Of a stretch of 64,000 nt of DNA, positions 20,733 to 28,800 are shown piece after piece. Source of the DNA: Chelativorans salis. Its GTDB lineage: Bacteria; Pseudomonadota; Alphaproteobacteria; Rhizobiales; Rhizobiaceae. How positions within the stretch are numbered: position 1 is the first letter of the stretch; each line of letters opens with the position of its first letter. Both the position numbers and the translations under genes were made by a program. The stretch is from positions 206,482 to 270,481 of the forward strand of contig NZ_JAOCZP010000006.1 in NCBI RefSeq assembly GCF_025336525.1, in the 5' to 3' direction. The notes under the pieces were generated by a model, which saw only the letters and a list, made by a program, of their open reading frames with translations, ran no database searches and was not told where the DNA came from.

Positions 20733-21487
20733 TCGAGCTCACCGACATCGAGAAGCGCTTCGGCGACAATCTCGTCCTGAAGGGCGTCAACCTGCGGATT
20801 CCGGAAGGCTCCGTCACGGCCCTGATCGGCCCCTCCGGCGGTGGCAAGAGCACACTGCTTCGCTGCATCAACCTTCTCGAGATCCCAACCTCCGGAAAAA
20901 TTCGTGTTGGTGAAGAGACGCTTGAATTCCACCCCGGGATGAAGCTTGGCTGGAGGGACATAAGACGGCTGCGTAGCCAGACCGGCATGGTCTTCCAGAA
21001 TTTCCAGCTGTTCCCGCATCGCACCGCGATCGAGAATGTGATGGAGGGGCTGGTCGCCGTTCTCAAATGGCCGAAGGCGAAGGCGCGGGAGCGCGGCCTG
21101 GAGCTCCTTGAGAAGGTCGGCCTCGCACACAAGGCCGACGCATGGCCGGCGACGCTCTCGGGTGGTCAACAGCAGCGCGTGGCCATCGCCCGCGCGCTCG
21201 CACTTTCGCCGCGGGTCCTCTTGTGCGACGAACCGACCTCCGCACTTGATCCGGAACTTGCCGGCGAGGTTGTGGAGGTCCTGACCCAGCTCGCGCGCGA
21301 GGGAACGACCATGGTGATCGCCACCCACGACCTGCGTCTCGCCTCGCGCATCGCCCAGCAGGCCGCCTTCCTCGATGCCGGCTCAATTGTCGAGATCGGT
21401 TCCGCACAGCACATCTTCTCCAATCCTGAACGCGAACGCACCAAACGCTTCGTGGCGACGCTGCTGCAGGATGCGAATGGGCAGTAG
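20729..21487 (+). CDS. Amino-acid ABC transporter ATPase (cystine type)
   Basis: A 252-residue nucleotide-binding subunit. Walker A GPSGGGKST, Q-loop MVFQNFQLFPH, signature LSGGQQQRVAIARAL, Walker B VLLCDEPTSALDPE and switch histidine ATHDL are all intact. The ATG overlaps the permease stop (ATGA). It ends a three-gene importer; the next gene is convergent. Confidence 0.93.
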   Translation: MIELTDIEKRFGDNLVLKGVNLRIPEGSVTALIGPSGGGKSTLLRCINLLEIPTSGKIRVGEETLEFHPGMKLGWRDIRRLRSQTGMVFQNFQLFPHRTAIENVMEGLVAVLKWPKAKARERGLELLEKVGLAHKADAWPATLSGGQQQRVAIARALALSPRVLLCDEPTSALDPELAGEVVEVLTQLAREGTTMVIATHDLRLASRIAQQAAFLDAGSIVEIGSAQHIFSNPERERTKRFVATLLQDANGQ

Positions 21488-21567
21488 CTGCCGGCTCCGC
21501 AGCTCATCGTTTCAAGCGCTCCTGCGTGGCCGGTTGGATGGAGTATCAGCCGGTTAACCGAACGGCC

Positions 21568-22638
21568 TCATCGCGCCGCAATCTTCACGTCGCCGAACGT
21601 GACGTTTCGCGTCATCGGCCGTGCCAGAAACTCATGCGGAAAACCGAGGTCGATCGCGCTCACGTCGTCCAAGCGGGCTCGCTGATCGTCGGTCAACGTC
21701 ACGTCAAGGGCGCCAAGGTTGTCCTCGAGCTGCGCCAAGGTCCGCACGCCCATGATCGGAGCCGCGACCGTCGGATTGAGAAGTGTCCAGGCGAGCGCCA
21801 CCTGTGACGGGGACTTGCCGGCCTCGGTGGCGATTGCCTTAACCACATCCGCAACTGCCAGGCCACGTTCGCTGAGCGCGCCATTGGCGGCAGCAACGTT
21901 CTTGCGCGTACCAACGGCGGAAGCACTGCCGGTGCCGATTTTAAGGTCAGCTTTGCTGTATTTGCCCGTCAAAACACCACTGGCAAGCGGCGACCAGGGT
22001 ATCACGCCAAGCCCCATCTCACGCGCCATGGGAACGAGGTCACGCTCCACAGTTCGCTCAATGAGGCTATACTCAATCTGCAGCGCGATAAGCGGCGCCC
22101 AGCCGCGCAGGTCGGCGATCGCCTGCATGCGCGAAATCTGCCAGGCCGGCGCGTCGGATATGCCGACATAGACGATCTTCCCCGCGCTGATGAGATCATC
22201 CATAGCACGCAATATCTCCTCTACCGGCGTCGTGAAATCCCACAAGTGAAGGTACAGAAGGTCGATGTAGTCGGTCTTCAGGCGTTCCAGGCTTTCTTCT
22301 ACCGAGCGCACCATGCTCTTGCGGTGGTTGCCGCCGGAATTGGGATCACCGGGCCGAGAGGGCAGCGTATACTTCGTGGCGATCACCAGCCCATCGCGCT
22401 TCCCTTTCGCGAATTCGCCGATGAAGCGTTCCGACGTGCCGTTCGTGTATTGGTTGGCCGTGTCGATGAAATTGCCGCCACGACCGACATAGGCGTCGAA
22501 GATGCGGCGCGCTTCGTGCTCGTCGGCACCCCAGCCCCAATCGGTTCCGAAGGTCATCGCGCCGAGTGAAAGGGGGGAGATCCGGAGGCCGGAGCGGCCG
22601 AGAAGGCGATAGGTGTCCAAGGAAAGGGATATGGTCAT
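21568..22638 (-). CDS. Aldo/keto reductase
   Basis: A 356-residue NADPH-dependent TIM-barrel oxidoreductase. The tetrad regions are visible: FIDTANQYTNGTSE (Asp and Tyr), VIATKYTL (Lys) and DLLYLHLWD (His). The start at 22638 follows CGGAG. It is divergent from a LysR regulator, a common pairing in which LysR senses the reductase substrate or an electrophile. Physiological substrate cannot be inferred. Confidence 0.9.
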   Translation of the reverse strand: MTISLSLDTYRLLGRSGLRISPLSLGAMTFGTDWGWGADEHEARRIFDAYVGRGGNFIDTANQYTNGTSERFIGEFAKGKRDGLVIATKYTLPSRPGDPNSGGNHRKSMVRSVEESLERLKTDYIDLLYLHLWDFTTPVEEILRAMDDLISAGKIVYVGISDAPAWQISRMQAIADLRGWAPLIALQIEYSLIERTVERDLVPMAREMGLGVIPWSPLASGVLTGKYSKADLKIGTGSASAVGTRKNVAAANGALSERGLAVADVVKAIATEAGKSPSQVALAWTLLNPTVAAPIMGVRTLAQLEDNLGALDVTLTDDQRARLDDVSAIDLGFPHEFLARPMTRNVTFGDVKIAAR

Positions 22639-22667
22639 GGTTATCTCCGGTTATCGAGACCGGCAAG

Positions 22668-22710
22668 ATGCCATATTGCATTCGTTTGAAAATGCGCCAT
22701 TATCTGCATT
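22668..22710. promoter_or_regulatory. Two ATGC...GCAT dyads, candidate LysR sites
   Basis: In the 95-bp divergent region: ATGC-CATATT-GCAT at 22668-22681 and AATGC-N10-GCATT at 22691-22710, the second close to the LysR-type T-N11-A layout. The shared half-site and the position between both starts suggest a regulator binding site controlling both genes. Confidence 0.5.
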
Positions 22711-22733
22711 AGCTATGAAGAAACAGAAATAGA

Positions 22734-23636
22734 ATGCGCGGTAGCGATTATGCCGAGTTGAGGGCCTTCGCCGCCGTGGTCGAGCATGGCAGCTTCGCTC
22801 GCGCAGCCGCCCATCTCAGCATGTCCCCCTCGGCTTTGAGCCAAACCATTCGCCGTCTGGAAGAGCGGCTCGGAATTAGACTGCTCAACCGAACGACTCG
22901 CAGCGTGGTACCAAGCGAAGCCGGAGAGCGCTTCCTCGACCGCCTCCTACCTGCATTCGCGGATCTCGACGCAGCCGTTGCGGAACTTCGCAGCCTGCGC
23001 GATGTCCCATCGGGTCTGCTGCGGATAAATACAACCCGCATCGCCGCAATGCATTATCTCGCGCCGATGATCGGTCCGTTCCTGGGCAGCTATCCGGAGA
23101 TAACGCTCGATATCGTCATCGACGACAAGCTGGTCGACATCGTCGCAAGCCGTTTCGACGCCGGTATCCGGCTCGGCGAGAAGGTGGAGAAAGACATGAT
23201 CGCCGTCCGGATCAGCGGCGAGCTAAGGCAGGTGGCGGTGGCAGCACCTTCCTATCTTGACCGTTTCGGCGCGCCCGCCACGCCACACGATCTGCGGCAC
23301 CATCGGTGCATCAACTTCCGCTGGCCGACCGACTTCAGCCTCTATCGCTGGGAGTTCGAGCGCGACGGTGAGGAGCTGGAGGTGGCTGTAGAGGGTCCCC
23401 TTATCGTGAACGAGCCGGAGATGGTGACGTCCGCCGTCCTCGATGGCGTCGGCATCGCTTATCTTTTCACTCATCAGGTCGAATTCCTGATAGCAGCCGG
23501 GAAGCTGGTGCATCTGCTAAAGGAGTGGTCGCCGGCCTTCCCGGGCTTCTATCTATACTACCCAAGTCGCCGGCAGATGGCTCCGCCGTTGCGCGCCTTT
23601 CTGGATTTTGTTCGAAAGGCTGCAGCCGCCAGCTAG
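22734..23636 (+). CDS. LysR-family transcriptional regulator
   Basis: A 300-residue regulator. The N-terminal winged helix-turn-helix (AELRAFAAVVEHGSFARAAAHLSMSPSALSQTIRRLEERLG) spans about residues 6-48, and a periplasmic-binding-like effector domain follows (about 90-295). Divergent from the aldo/keto reductase with dyad sites between them, so it likely controls that gene and itself. A weak hairpin (TGCCGC ... GCGGCA then ATCTTTTT, about 23756-23792) downstream may terminate it. Confidence 0.92.
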   Translation: MRGSDYAELRAFAAVVEHGSFARAAAHLSMSPSALSQTIRRLEERLGIRLLNRTTRSVVPSEAGERFLDRLLPAFADLDAAVAELRSLRDVPSGLLRINTTRIAAMHYLAPMIGPFLGSYPEITLDIVIDDKLVDIVASRFDAGIRLGEKVEKDMIAVRISGELRQVAVAAPSYLDRFGAPATPHDLRHHRCINFRWPTDFSLYRWEFERDGEELEVAVEGPLIVNEPEMVTSAVLDGVGIAYLFTHQVEFLIAAGKLVHLLKEWSPAFPGFYLYYPSRRQMAPPLRAFLDFVRKAAAAS

Positions 23637-23942
23637 CTGCGAGCTGATCCGGGCATACAGTTGACGGCTTCAGCGGGCATCCGTCTTTGGCTAGAGGCAA
23701 CACGCTGGACCAACTTCACTTGATCGACTAATAGTCGATAACCATATAAGGTGGTGCCGCACCTGTTATCGTAGGGCGGCAATCTTTTTAGTTGGGGTCC
23801 GTTCGGGCCGTTTGTCATCCGACACCTACACTGGCCAAGACTGCGTACGCGCTCGTGTCAGGCCGCGCTTAAACGATAGATCGCCGATGGTGCGGAAGAG
23901 TTTTCCGCCACTGGCTGATACTTCGATTTTTCGGAGGGACGT
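23637..23942. other. Intergenic stretch with a 17-bp perfect palindrome
   Basis: No gene was recognised in these 306 bp. ATCGACTA-A-TAGTCGAT at 23723-23739 is a perfect palindrome, followed by the weak LysR-gene terminator. The far end supplies GGAGGG before the small XRE gene. Confidence 0.4.
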
Positions 23943-24191
23943 ATGAACGATATTACCAAGATCCAACTTCCTGACGCCGTTCTTGCGGCCATGTCTGAAG
24001 GAAAGCACATCATCCGCGCCTACCGTGAATTTCTGGGGTATTCGGTCGAAGAGCTGGCCGTGGCTTGTGGCCTTTCAATCGAAGAAATTGACAACATCGA
24101 GGCTGGCCGCAGATACGACAAAGGCTACCGGGAAAGGATCGCCAGATCCCTGTCGTTGCCTGAAAATACGTTTTCGGTGGATGCGGCCTGA
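23943..24191 (+). CDS. Small XRE-type helix-turn-helix protein
   Basis: An 82-residue protein made of one HTH_3/Cro-CI-like domain: YREFLGYSVEELAVACGLSIEEIDNIEAGRR spans about residues 27-57. It is too short for an extra ligand domain, so it probably dimerises on DNA or partners another protein. GGAGGG precedes ATG 23943. It stands alone, next to an EcfG-type stress promoter about 180 bp downstream. Target unknown. Confidence 0.75.
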   Translation: MNDITKIQLPDAVLAAMSEGKHIIRAYREFLGYSVEELAVACGLSIEEIDNIEAGRRYDKGYRERIARSLSLPENTFSVDAA

Positions 24192-24372
24192 GGGAGTTTC
24201 AGGATCAACCGATCGATCGGACCAGAAGCACGGTGATGCAGGCACTATGCCGGATCCACAGCGTTCGCCGTTGTGCGCGGCTGTAACATTGCCAATGGAA
24301 ACCGGGGCCTCGAAACGGCTGAGCTTCCCGCGATCGCAACAATCTTTTTGGAATTAACCAATCTCGAATGTG

Positions 24373-24397
24373 GGAACATTCGCTCGGTAAGCGCGTT
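24373..24397 (+). promoter_or_regulatory. EcfG-type general-stress promoter P1
   Basis: GGAAC at 24373-24377, a 16-nt spacer, then CGTT at 24394-24397 match the alphaproteobacterial EcfG consensus (GGAAC-N16/17-CGTT) exactly. No open frame follows; a hairpin-rich stretch ending in a strong terminator does. Confidence 0.75.
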
Positions 24398-24402
24398 TTA
24401 TA

Positions 24403-24520
24403 ATCGCTTCGCAAGAAAGGAGCGCTGTTAGGACACTGATCTCAGGATCAGTACCTCAGCCTCCAGACTTGCGGAGAAGGCGGGGCCGCGTCAGTCAATG
24501 ACGTGGCCTCGCGCCTTTTT
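24403..24520 (+). ncRNA. Candidate stress-induced small RNA (about 118 nt)
   Basis: Predicted from start near 24403 (6 nt after the P1 -10) to the T-run of a perfect terminator. Three hairpins: ACTGATC-TCAG-GATCAGT (24435-24452), a CTCC/GGAG hairpin (about 24461-24476) presenting pyrimidines resembling an anti-Shine-Dalgarno, and the terminator. There is no convincing reading frame inside. It is not recognised as a named family. Promoter, structure and terminator were read directly; that it is transcribed is inference. Confidence 0.6.
24480..24520 (+). terminator. Strong Rho-independent terminator
   Basis: A 14-bp stem (24480-24493 with 24499-24512; two G-T pairs) around loop GTCAA, followed by GCC and five T (24516-24520). 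It ends the candidate sRNA rather than any protein gene. Confidence 0.85.
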
Positions 24521-24536
24521 CCACCCTCCTCCCGGC

Positions 24537-24561
24537 GGAACCGTTCAGCCCTAAACCTGTT
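24537..24561 (+). promoter_or_regulatory. EcfG-type promoter P2, before the zinc-finger gene
   Basis: GGAAC at 24537-24541, a 16-nt spacer, then TGTT at 24558-24561: one mismatch from GGAAC-N16-CGTT. It lies just after the sRNA terminator, with the same geometry as P1, and points at the small zinc-finger gene. Confidence 0.6.
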
Positions 24562-24606
24562 AAGCGGAAGAGAGAATGTCACGCCAATCGCGGGACAGAG
24601 CTGTCT

Positions 24607-24936
24607 ATGCCTCATAAGTCAAAGATCACTACGGGCGCGAACGATCGGCCGGTCGATGAGACGGTCGCACAGACCGGAGCCGGTCTACCTGACGACACAT
24701 CCAAGCAGATGGACGTCGATCAACGGCAGGTCGATGAGACACGCGAGGTTCTCGAAAAGGGTCGGAAGAGCCGGCCTGGCGCCGAATCAGAAAACCCGGA
24801 GACGGTGCCGGAAGGCACGCCTGGTGCTGGTGAGAACATCTGTCGGCAGTGCGAAGGAGCCGGATTGATCAAGGGAATGACCTGTCCAGACTGTCGCGGC
24901 ACCGGCAAGGTCATTACGCCTGTGGGCGGGGCATGA
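24607..24936 (+). CDS. Small DnaJ-type zinc-finger protein, unknown function
   Basis: A 109-residue protein. The first 75 residues are charged and probably disordered. The C-terminus holds two CxxCxGxG-like knuckles, CRQCEGAG and CPDCRGTG (about residues 80-102), which would bind one zinc as in the DnaJ central domain, without a J domain. Start context is weak. A 13-codon frame with a better Shine-Dalgarno (GGAAGAGAGA, ATG 24576) overlaps this start and could act as a leader peptide. The EcfG-like promoter suggests stress induction and a redox or chaperone-related role, which is inference. Confidence 0.7.
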   Translation: MPHKSKITTGANDRPVDETVAQTGAGLPDDTSKQMDVDQRQVDETREVLEKGRKSRPGAESENPETVPEGTPGAGENICRQCEGAGLIKGMTCPDCRGTGKVITPVGGA

Positions 24937-25034
24937 CGCTAAGCGGACGCTTGGTGCCTAAAATGATATGAGGGACAAGTCGGCTATGAACTGGCCGCGC
25001 TTCCCATTCTACGGCAGCAAGGGTCTGATGCTCA

Positions 25035-25664
25035 ATGATCGATCTCTACACCTGGACGACACCGAACGGCCGCAAGGTCTCCATCGCGCTTGAAGAGATG
25101 GGCCTCGATTACGCGGTTCATCCCGTCGACATTGGCGACCGCCAGCAGTTCGAGCCCGACTTCCTCGAGGTCTCACCCAACAACAAGATCCCCGCCATCG
25201 TCGACCGTGATAATGGTCTCAGTCTGATGGAATCAGGCGCGATCCTCCTCTACCTGGCCGAAAAGACCGGACTGCTGATGCCGCGTGAGGGGGTGGGTAG
25301 GCTCAAGACGATCGAGTGGTTGATGTGGCAAATGGGCGGATTCGGTCCGATGCTCGGCCAAGCCCATCAATATCTGAAATTCAATCGAGGCAAGGCTCCC
25401 TTTGCGGAGGAGCGATTTGCCAAAGAGGCACGCCGTCTGTACGGCGTGCTCGATCGGCAGCTCGGCAGGGAGGGCTTCGTCGCCGGCGACTATTCGATTG
25501 CCGACATCGCGATATGGCCGTGGGTGTCACGCTACCAGTGGCAGGATATTGCACTTGGCGAGTTTCCGCAGGTGAAGCGCTGGTATTTAGAGATCGCCGC
25601 GCGGGAGCCCGTGGCAAAAGGATACCACGTTCCCAAATTCACGCAGGACATCCCAATGCCCTGA
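25035..25664 (+). CDS. Glutathione S-transferase, YfcG/nu-class like
   Basis: A 209-residue two-domain protein. The thioredoxin-fold half has TTPNGRKVSIALEEMGLDY, SPNNKIPAIVD and MESGAILLYLAEKTG, closely matching the YfcG disulphide-bond oxidoreductases. The helical half contains MLGQAHQYLKF and SIADIAIWPWVSRY. Likely a cytosolic glutathione-dependent reductase. AAGGG precedes the start. It ends at a strong terminator. Confidence 0.9.
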   Translation: MIDLYTWTTPNGRKVSIALEEMGLDYAVHPVDIGDRQQFEPDFLEVSPNNKIPAIVDRDNGLSLMESGAILLYLAEKTGLLMPREGVGRLKTIEWLMWQMGGFGPMLGQAHQYLKFNRGKAPFAEERFAKEARRLYGVLDRQLGREGFVAGDYSIADIAIWPWVSRYQWQDIALGEFPQVKRWYLEIAAREPVAKGYHVPKFTQDIPMP

Positions 25665-25668
25665 GCAT

Positions 25669-25698
25669 GCCCGCTGCGCAGCCAGTGCGGGCTTTTTT
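25669..25698 (+). terminator. Rho-independent terminator after GST gene
   Basis: GCCCGC (25669-25674) pairs with GCGGGC (25687-25692), followed directly by TTTTTT (25693-25698). It lies just after the GST stop; convergent TRAP genes lie beyond. Confidence 0.85.
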
Positions 25699-25740
25699 GC
25701 CCCGCTGGTCGGCGCAAAGGCATACCGCCGGCATTAAGCG

Positions 25741-27705
25741 TCATGGATCCGGCAGTTTCCGCGGCGGATGCGCAGCCGGAGCTTGGAAAATGTCTGCCGG
25801 GTCGATCGGGGCGGCGGTGGGCGCCTCGACTGGCCCCAGATGTGGTTTGCCACCCCCGGCCTCCAGCCGCACCGCTGCCGGCCAGCGCAGATTGATCAAT
25901 AGTGCCGCCATGCCCAGGGCCAGCCCCGAAAGGTCGGTCCAGACTCCGGGCTTGATCAACGTGAATGCCGCGGCGATGAACAAAATCCGCGTCAACACGT
26001 TTGCCGGCTTCACGAAAAAGCCGCTCAATCCGCCAGCGAGCAACGCGACACCCGCGGTCGCCGTAACGGCGGTCAGAGCGATCACGTGCCATTCGCCGAT
26101 GAGAAGCAGCGACGGCCCGAAAACGAACATGAAGGGAATAATGTAGCCCGTCAGCCCAAGCTTCACCGCTGCCCAGCTCGTCGCCCAGACGGCGGAGCGG
26201 CTGATGCCGCAAGCTGCATAGACCGCGATCGCCACTGGTGGCGTGATCGCGGACAGGATTGCGAAATAGAAGACGAACATATGTGCCGCTTCGACAGGGA
26301 TGCCCAGGCGCACGAGCGCCGGCACCAGCAGCGCGACCTGGACGATATATGCAGGGGTCGTGGGCATGCCCATGCCGAGTATGATCCCCGCCACCATTGT
26401 CAGGATGAGCGCCGGCAACAGCAGGTCCTGGGCCGCCGCCCGCACTACGCCGGTGAAAGTGAGGCCGAGGCCGGTCTGGGCAATGACGCCGATCACGATA
26501 CCCGCGGAGGCGCACGAAAGGGCGACGATGACCGAATTGATGGCGCCTGCTTCGAGACCGTCGATAACCCTGGCGATGGTGAGTTCGCCGCGTGTCGTGC
26601 TGCGCATGAGTACGACGGGCACGATCGAAAAGATGCCCATGAGAGCGGAGTACGGCGCCGAGAACCCGGACATCAGCGTGCCGATGATGATTGCCAGCGG
26701 CAGGAAAAGATGGCCACGCTCCCTGAGCACCTGGCCGACTCGCGGAAGGTCGGCCTTGGGCAATCCCTGTAGCCCCTGCTTGCGGGCCTCGAAATGCACT
26801 GCAAGGAAGACGGCGAGATAATAAAGCAGCGCTGGCAACAGCGCAAAAGCGGCCACGTTGAGATAACTCGTTCCCAAAAACTCGGCCATCACGAAGGCGG
26901 CGGCGCCCATGATCGGCGGCATGATCTGGCCGCCCGTGGAGGCGACCGCCTCGACCGCCCCGGCAAAGGGAGCGGGATAACCGATCCTCTTCATCAGGGG
27001 AATTGTGAACGTTCCGGTCGTCATCACATTGGCGACAGCCGAGCCCGATACGGATCCGAACAGGCCAGAGGTCACCACCGCAACCTTGGCTGGGCCGCCG
27101 GCCCGGTGTCCCGTCAGGGCCAGGGCAAAATCCATGAAGAGCTTGCCGATACCCAGCCGCTCGGCCAGGGCGCCGAAAATGACGAACAGCACCACATAGG
27201 TCGCCGAGACCTGCGCAGGGATGCCGAACAGCGCATCGGTCGTCATGTACTGGTATTCGAGGAGGCGGACGATGCGGGTGTTGGTGAAGAAGATCTGATA
27301 GCCGAGGAAAGCAAGCGCCGTGAGCGGCAGGATCGGCCCGATCGCGCGGCGCGTGGCCTCCAGCACGACGATGATCATCAGCACGGCGAACGCCTGATCG
27401 GTGGCCGAGACCGGCCCAACATAGGCCATGCGGGTGTTGAAGTAGGTCTGTTCGATAATCGGATAGGCCGAGGCGGCCACCGAGACGACGAGAAAAAGCC
27501 AGTCCAGGAGACCTGGTGCCTTGCCCTGGCGCGAGCGCAGGATTGGCAAGGAAAGATAGGCAAGAACCAGGGCAAAGCCGAAATGGGTCGCGCGCAGGGT
27601 GAACGCGTTCGGGGGCCCGAAATATGCCACGTAGAGGTGGAACAGGCTCATGGTCACGGCCACGACCGTAATCAGCCGCTTCAGCCAGAACTCGTAGCGA
27701 ATCAT
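25741..27705 (-). CDS. TRAP transporter fused permease (TAXI type)
   Basis: A 654-residue protein fusing the small DctQ-like and large DctM-like TRAP membrane subunits, as usual in TAXI systems. About 16-18 hydrophobic helices; GLFGSVSGSAVANVMTTGTFTIPLMKRIGYP and GMGMPTTPAYIVQVALLVPAL are DctM signatures. The start follows GGAG by 6 nt. It is the last gene of an Ldh-binding protein-permease operon, 105 nt after the binding-protein gene. Sodium-driven uptake of an organic acid is the family role. Confidence 0.92.
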   Translation of the reverse strand: MIRYEFWLKRLITVVAVTMSLFHLYVAYFGPPNAFTLRATHFGFALVLAYLSLPILRSRQGKAPGLLDWLFLVVSVAASAYPIIEQTYFNTRMAYVGPVSATDQAFAVLMIIVVLEATRRAIGPILPLTALAFLGYQIFFTNTRIVRLLEYQYMTTDALFGIPAQVSATYVVLFVIFGALAERLGIGKLFMDFALALTGHRAGGPAKVAVVTSGLFGSVSGSAVANVMTTGTFTIPLMKRIGYPAPFAGAVEAVASTGGQIMPPIMGAAAFVMAEFLGTSYLNVAAFALLPALLYYLAVFLAVHFEARKQGLQGLPKADLPRVGQVLRERGHLFLPLAIIIGTLMSGFSAPYSALMGIFSIVPVVLMRSTTRGELTIARVIDGLEAGAINSVIVALSCASAGIVIGVIAQTGLGLTFTGVVRAAAQDLLLPALILTMVAGIILGMGMPTTPAYIVQVALLVPALVRLGIPVEAAHMFVFYFAILSAITPPVAIAVYAACGISRSAVWATSWAAVKLGLTGYIIPFMFVFGPSLLLIGEWHVIALTAVTATAGVALLAGGLSGFFVKPANVLTRILFIAAAFTLIKPGVWTDLSGLALGMAALLINLRWPAAVRLEAGGGKPHLGPVEAPTAAPIDPADIFQAPAAHPPRKLPDP

Positions 27706-27810
27706 CGCGTGCTCCGATGGCTAGGCGATCATGCCGGCAAACGGCAATGTTCTAGGCAGGCAGGAAAGGTTGGGGGCAGCCGCAGTTGGCTGCCCCCTTG
27801 GCACGCGCTT

Positions 27811-28755
27811 CTACTGCGCAACTCCGTTGGCCGCGTAGAATGCCTTGGCGCCTTCATGCATCGGCACGCCCACATCCTGCGCCATCTTTTCGAGGGACAT
27901 GTCTTTCATGGCCGAGGCAATGGTGGCGAGGTCGGAACGGTTCTCCCACATCTGGGTGAGCAAGCCCTCGACGATCTGCGCGTCAAGATCGCAACGTGCA
28001 ATGACATGGGTCGCGTAGCCGACCGTAACGACATCCTCGTCCTGCTTGGGATATGTTCCGGCCGGAATGGTGATCGAGGTGTAGCCCGGATTGATCTCCT
28101 TCCTCATCTTGTCGATGAATTCCGGCTCGAGAGGCACCAGCTTGATGGCGGTGCTGTTTGCCAGGTCCATGATGGCCGAGGACGGGATGGTCGTGCCGAG
28201 CGCGAAGACCTCGGAATTGTTGTCTTGCATCAGGGCAACACCATCCGAATACGACACGAAATCGACGGCTTTCAGATCCTCATATGAGAGATCCGCCGCC
28301 TGCAGCACAGCCCTCGTTACCTGCTCTGCCGTGTTGCCGACGGGCTGGGTATTCAGCCGCTTTCCTGCAAAGTCATCGACCGACTCGATGCCGCTGTCTG
28401 CGGTGACGACCATCTGGAAATATTGCGGATAAAGGGTCGCCACGTTGCAGACATTGTCGGCTTTGCCCTCGAAGGGCTCGCGCCCCTCGATGGCATCCAC
28501 TGTGGAAATGGAATTGCCAAATCCCAGATCGGCATCGCCGTTCTGCACGCCCTGTACATTCGCCACACCGCCACCTGGCAGGACCTGTATCGAGACGCCG
28601 AGCGCTTCGGACGCCATACCCTGAATGGCGCCTCCCAGAGGATACCAGGCACCGCCTTGCGGGCCGGTCATCATTCGCAACTGCTGCGCTTGCGCCGGCA
28701 CGGCAACCGCCGCCCCGGCTGTGACCAGCGCGAGTGTCAGGATGATCTTTCGCAT
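27811..28755 (-). CDS. TAXI-family TRAP solute-binding protein
   Basis: A 314-residue periplasmic protein with signal MRKIILTLALVTAGAAVAVPAQA. Motifs: GPQGGAWYPLGGAIQGMA, DLGFGNSISTVDAIEG, FAGKRLNTQPVGNTAEQVTRAVL and ILPGG-like binding loops, typical of TAXI receptors. It should hand its ligand to the fused permease downstream. The neighbouring dehydrogenase hints at a hydroxy- or keto-acid, but the ligand is not readable. Confidence 0.92.
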   Translation of the reverse strand: MRKIILTLALVTAGAAVAVPAQAQQLRMMTGPQGGAWYPLGGAIQGMASEALGVSIQVLPGGGVANVQGVQNGDADLGFGNSISTVDAIEGREPFEGKADNVCNVATLYPQYFQMVVTADSGIESVDDFAGKRLNTQPVGNTAEQVTRAVLQAADLSYEDLKAVDFVSYSDGVALMQDNNSEVFALGTTIPSSAIMDLANSTAIKLVPLEPEFIDKMRKEINPGYTSITIPAGTYPKQDEDVVTVGYATHVIARCDLDAQIVEGLLTQMWENRSDLATIASAMKDMSLEKMAQDVGVPMHEGAKAFYAANGVAQ

Positions 28756-28800
28756 TCCTCATTCCTCCCTTGTCAAATCAGTCGTTCAAAAAACCTTCAT

